Of a stretch of 7,822 bases of DNA, positions 5,347 to 7,822 are shown piece after piece; position 1 is the stretch's first letter; each line of letters starts with the position of its first letter. The stretch is from an uncultured Eubacteriales bacterium. GTDB taxonomy: Bacteria > Bacillota > Clostridia > Christensenellales > Borkfalkiaceae. The notes under the pieces are model-generated. The model did not search any database. It saw only the letters and a program-made list of their open reading frames with translations, and was not told where the DNA came from. Both the position numbers and the translations under genes were made by a program. Where the stretch lies: NCBI GenBank assembly GCA_900556195.1, contig USOJ01000034.1, positions 1 to 7,822 of the forward strand, written 5' to 3'.

Positions 5347-6018
5347 CTACGCTTTGCGGTTCGGGCGGGCGTCGACGTTTTCGAAATAATCTTTGGAAAT
5401 CGACGACTTACTCTCCGCGTTTTTAAGCGCCGAAATCTCTCTTTTGAGTTCGGCGTTTTCTCTTTTCAACGCTTCGTTTTCTTTTCGTAAGTTTTCCGCA
5501 ATACGGTCGTATAGAGCGTTTATATCTGCTTTAAGTCTTTTTAGCACAGGTTCTTCGCGCCTGTCGTAGGGGTTATAACACTCGCCCCGTTCCCGCTTTA
5601 TTTCGTTTACCGTTTCGATTACCGTCGGCTTATCGCAAGCGATCATATTCCGATATTTATTCTGATACCTTAAAGCCTGTTTCGGGTCGGAAGCGATAAG
5701 CCCTATGCTGCTTCTTACAGACCTGCCCTCGGTAACTTTAATCAGAATTTTTTTTAGCATAATCTTCGCTTCGGCTTCGTCGAACTCTATAATTTTCGCG
5801 ACTTTCGGTTTTATTTCGCCGAGCACCGCTTTGGAGTATTCTTTATCCGTATCCGCGCGTTTTATCGCCGCGTAATAGGCGTTTCTTATCGAGCCTTTCG
5901 CTCCGCCCGTCTTTTTTGCGAATTCTTCGAAAACTTCGCCGAGCGGCTTGCCGTTCGTCTTCGCTTCGTCCGCTTTTTTAATGAGTTCTTTCATTTTTTT
6001 ATCGGTAATACTTTTCAT
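5347..6018 (-). CDS. Unrecognised putative DNA-binding protein with C-terminal leucine-zipper-like coiled coil (223 aa)
   Basis: I cannot name this family with confidence. Residues 27-55 (GEVFEEFAKKTGGAKGSIRN, then an AYY-containing helix) look like a helix-turn-helix of a Myb/RsfA-like kind. A second candidate lies at about 98-127 (GRSVRSSIGLIA, then ALRYQNKYRNMI). Residues 157-200 form a clear coiled coil with heptad Leu/Ile and LRKENEALKRENAELKREIS, suggesting a dimer. The C-terminal 20 or so residues are basic and likely disordered. The protein is rich in Lys, Arg and Glu and has no signal peptide or membrane segment. The start at 6018 is set by a perfect AAGGAGG (6024-6030) 5 bases upstream. 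That SD overlaps the TAA of the zinc-ribbon gene, so the two may be co-transcribed. CpG content matches genes to its left, not the zinc-ribbon and proS genes. A transcription regulator is the best guess. Confidence 0.8.
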   Translation of the reverse strand: MKSITDKKMKELIKKADEAKTNGKPLGEVFEEFAKKTGGAKGSIRNAYYAAIKRADTDKEYSKAVLGEIKPKVAKIIEFDEAEAKIMLKKILIKVTEGRSVRSSIGLIASDPKQALRYQNKYRNMIACDKPTVIETVNEIKRERGECYNPYDRREEPVLKRLKADINALYDRIAENLRKENEALKRENAELKREISALKNAESKSSISKDYFENVDARPNRKA

Positions 6019-6019
6019 T

Positions 6020-6035
6020 TTTTCCTCCTTACCCG
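6020..6035. other. Boundary between two base-composition regimes
   Basis: CpG count drops sharply at this point: 27 CpG in 5401-5640 (lines of 60: 8, 7, 3, 9) versus 6 in 6061-6300 (2, 0, 3, 1). The change falls at the junction between the zinc-ribbon stop codon and the next gene's SD, not inside a gene. Genes to the left favour CpG-containing codons; the zinc-ribbon and proS genes favour CT/CA/TG-rich ones. Transfer or an assembly join could explain it. Confidence 0.6.
6024..6030 (-). promoter_or_regulatory. Consensus ribosome binding site deciding the start at 6018
   Basis: AAGGAGG lies 5 bases before the ATG at 6016-6018 and shares two bases with the TAA stop of the zinc-ribbon gene (6029-6031). 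It excludes the longer in-frame start at 6054, which would lie inside that gene and has no comparable site. Confidence 0.85.
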
Positions 6036-6244
6036 AACAGGAAATCGATAACATTCATAAGGTCATCGGTTTCTCCTCTATATAATTCAGTATAGCCGCA
6101 CTTGGTACAGCTTACTGTATTAAACTTTTTGTTCTGCACATCAAACAGCTTGGCAAAGTTTCCTCCTGTTGCCTGAAGCTGATCAACGTCTGCTCCTCTG
6201 TTGCCGCATTTAGGGCATACCCAACTGTCATTTCGTCTTGACAT
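6029..6244 (-). CDS. Small zinc-ribbon, putative nucleic-acid-binding protein (71 aa)
   Basis: The 71-residue protein has CPKC at residues 10-13 and CTKC at 46-49, two knuckles of a zinc ribbon, with the conserved middle LFDVQNKKFNTVSC (33-46) and a C-terminal DFLFG. This matches the short zinc_ribbon_13/COG3478 family, described as a Zn-ribbon nucleic-acid-binding protein but without a proven role. Length and both ends look complete. AAAAGGAGG (6250-6258) lies 5 bases before the ATG. It follows the proS stop by 30 bases and is probably co-transcribed with it. Base composition resembles proS and differs from everything to the left. Zinc binding is inferred from the cysteines. Confidence 0.88.
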   Translation of the reverse strand: MSRRNDSWVCPKCGNRGADVDQLQATGGNFAKLFDVQNKKFNTVSCTKCGYTELYRGETDDLMNVIDFLFG

Positions 6245-6274
6245 AATAACCTCCTTTTGATTTGTGCAAGCTCA

Positions 6275-7822
6275 CTATTTATTAAAGAAGTGTCTGCCGT
6301 CTTTTTCTCTGTTTACAATCTCAATGGTCTTTGCTACAGCCTCTTCAATTGTAAGCTCCTGTTTCTCGGCATCTCTTCTAAGCTTGAACTCAACTTTGCC
6401 GTCTGCCGCAGCTCTTCCCGCTGTGATTGCAACAGGAATACCCATAAGGTCCGCATCCTTGAATTTAACTCCCGGTCTTTCCTTTCTGTCATCAAGCAGC
6501 ACCTCAACGCCGGCATTCTGAAGCTTCTCATATATATCCTCAGCTACCTTTTCCATTGCCGCATCGCCTGTCTTTACAATAGTTATAATTGCGTGGTAAG
6601 GCGCAACCGACATAGGCCATATGATACCGTTGTCGTCATGGTTTTCAGGCATATCTATAATCGCCTGGAATGTACGTGAAACACCTATACCGTAGCAGCC
6701 CATCCAGATAAGCTGGTCTTTCTGGTTTTCGTCCTTGTATGTTGCTCCCATAGGCTCTGAATATTTAGTTCCCAGCTTGAATATCTGTCCTACCTCAACG
6801 CCTCTTGCGTGCTTAACAGGCGCTCCGCATACAGGGCATGCATCTCCCTCTTTGAGAACCTTGAGGTCTGTTACAATATCTCCCTCGTAATCTCTGCCGT
6901 AGTTTACATTTATGAAGTGGTGGTCTGTTTCGCATGCGCCTGCGCACAGGTTCTTTAGTCCCACAAGCTCGCTGTCTACAATAACCTTGCAGTCGTGCAG
7001 GCCTACAGGACCTGTAAAGCCGCCTACGCAGCCTGTTGCCGCTGACATTTTTTCCTCGTCTGCAAATGCGATTGCATATTCGTGAATTCCAAGAGCGTTT
7101 ACAAGCTTAGTCATATTAAGTTCTCTGTCGCCTCTGATAAACGCCGCAACATACCCTTCAACATTTCCGTCTGCATCATATGTTTCAAACAGCAGCGCTT
7201 TGATAGTCTGCTCTTTGTCCAGGTTTAAGAAGTCTGCAACCTCGTCAATAGTCTTGGTTCCCGGAGTATGCACCTTTTCGAGAGGAAGCATTTCATCGCT
7301 CTGCGCAGGAGCATCCTTGCACTCTGCCTTTTCGACTGTTGTCGCAAGATCGCAGTGGTCGCAGTATACGATTTCAGATTCTCCGTATTCACAGAGCGCC
7401 GTAAATTCGTGTGAGCCGGTACCGCCTATTGCGCCGTTGTCCGCCTCTACAGGTCTGAAATTCAGTCCGCAGCGTGTGAACACTCTGCTGTATGCATCAA
7501 ACATTAAATCATAGCTTTCGTCCATACCCGCAGGGTCCTTGTCGAATGAATAGTTGTCTTTCATTATGAAGTCGCGTGATCTCATCATACCGAATCTCGG
7601 ACGAGCCTCATCTCTGAATTTATCCGTAAACTGATACAGCATCTGCGGAAGCTGTCTGTGTGATGTTACATCGCTTTTGATTATGTCTGTAAACACTTCC
7701 TCTGCTGTAGGTCCGAGGCAGAAATCTCTGCCGTTTCTGTCTTTAATTCTCCACATTTCAGGACCGTATGCGTCCCATCTGCCGCTTTCCTGCCACAGCT
7801 CCGCAGGCTGAAGCACTGAACT
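6275..7822 (-). CDS. proS: Prolyl-tRNA synthetase, 3' part (515 codons in window, start beyond the right edge)
   Basis: This class II synthetase charges tRNA-Pro with proline. The frame is open to the window edge. The first residues align with about position 70 of bacterial ProRS, so the N-terminal 70 or so residues, including motif 1, lie outside. Numbering from the edge: TxE proline loop GPTAEE at 37-42, motif 2 FRDEARPRFG at 69-78, the INS (YbaK-like) editing domain at about 155-330 with the conserved lysine Lys208 and GPVG at 271-274, motif 3 GCYGIGVSR at 375-383, and the anticodon-binding domain at about 405-500 with DDRKERPG. The INS domain makes this the bacterial prokaryote-type enzyme that clears misacylated Ala-tRNA. 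Two CxxC pairs (154/157 and 329/332) flank the INS domain and could bind zinc. GTG at 7816 is an internal valine, not the start. Confidence 0.97.
   Translation of the reverse strand, partial: SSVLQPAELWQESGRWDAYGPEMWRIKDRNGRDFCLGPTAEEVFTDIIKSDVTSHRQLPQMLYQFTDKFRDEARPRFGMMRSRDFIMKDNYSFDKDPAGMDESYDLMFDAYSRVFTRCGLNFRPVEADNGAIGGTGSHEFTALCEYGESEIVYCDHCDLATTVEKAECKDAPAQSDEMLPLEKVHTPGTKTIDEVADFLNLDKEQTIKALLFETYDADGNVEGYVAAFIRGDRELNMTKLVNALGIHEYAIAFADEEKMSAATGCVGGFTGPVGLHDCKVIVDSELVGLKNLCAGACETDHHFINVNYGRDYEGDIVTDLKVLKEGDACPVCGAPVKHARGVEVGQIFKLGTKYSEPMGATYKDENQKDQLIWMGCYGIGVSRTFQAIIDMPENHDDNGIIWPMSVAPYHAIITIVKTGDAAMEKVAEDIYEKLQNAGVEVLLDDRKERPGVKFKDADLMGIPVAITAGRAAADGKVEFKLRRDAEKQELTIEEAVAKTIEIVNREKDGRHFFNK

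Noticed and set aside
5214..5426. 70-codon plus-strand frame in the ttcA downstream region
   Set aside because: It has no SD, is translated through the hairpin cluster and then antisense to the coiled-coil protein gene, and looks like a repeat-derived spurious frame.
7814..7816. GTG near the right edge as the proS start
   Set aside because: The frame stays open to the edge, and the residues around it align with the interior of ProRS, about 70 residues after the usual start.

Overview
The window looks like chromosomal DNA from an anaerobic Bacillota (Clostridia-type) bacterium. Support comes from strong AGGAGG-type Shine-Dalgarno sites, near-consensus TTGACA/TATAAT promoters, a clostridial-type prolyl-tRNA synthetase with INS editing domain and CxxC pairs, a small ferredoxin-thioredoxin-reductase-like protein, and a TtcA-type tRNA thiolase. 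I cannot assign a genus.

Layout, left to right. (1) Positions 66-3318 hold a minus-strand operon read right to left from a TTGACA-17-TAAAAT promoter at 3290-3318: a cytidylate-kinase-like protein, an unrecognised eight-helix membrane protein with a cytoplasmic N-terminal half, a Cof-type HAD phosphatase, and a 65-residue FTR-catalytic-chain-like protein, closed by a hairpin terminator at 66-90. The last three genes are joined by short overlaps. (2) 3315-4286 encodes a DUF368/PopT-type membrane protein, also on the minus strand. It may feed transcription into the operon, since no terminator is visible between them. (3) 4309-4378 is a compact divergent promoter. A plus-strand promoter (for ttcA) and a minus-strand promoter (for DUF368) interlock, with predicted start sites on adjacent bases. 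(4) 4388-5128 encodes a TtcA-like tRNA 2-thiocytidine synthetase on the plus strand, ending in a long bidirectional terminator. (5) 5149-5346 is an intergenic region rich in small hairpins, probably a dispersed repeat. (6) 5347-7822 is a minus-strand run: the 3' 515 codons of proS, a 71-residue zinc-ribbon protein, and an unrecognised putative DNA-binding protein with a C-terminal leucine-zipper-like coiled coil.

The functions are mostly housekeeping: translation (proS, tRNA thiolation), envelope lipid-carrier recycling (DUF368/PopT) and small-molecule phosphate and redox chemistry. I see no CRISPR, transposase, tRNA/rRNA, toxin-antitoxin or recognisable defence system. The clearest oddities are a sharp fall in CpG density at about 6030 between the zinc-ribbon gene and its downstream neighbour (27 CpG in 5401-5640 versus 6 in 6061-6300), the symmetric divergent promoter, and two multi-domain proteins of unknown function. 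I do not see convincing evidence of a new multi-gene system.
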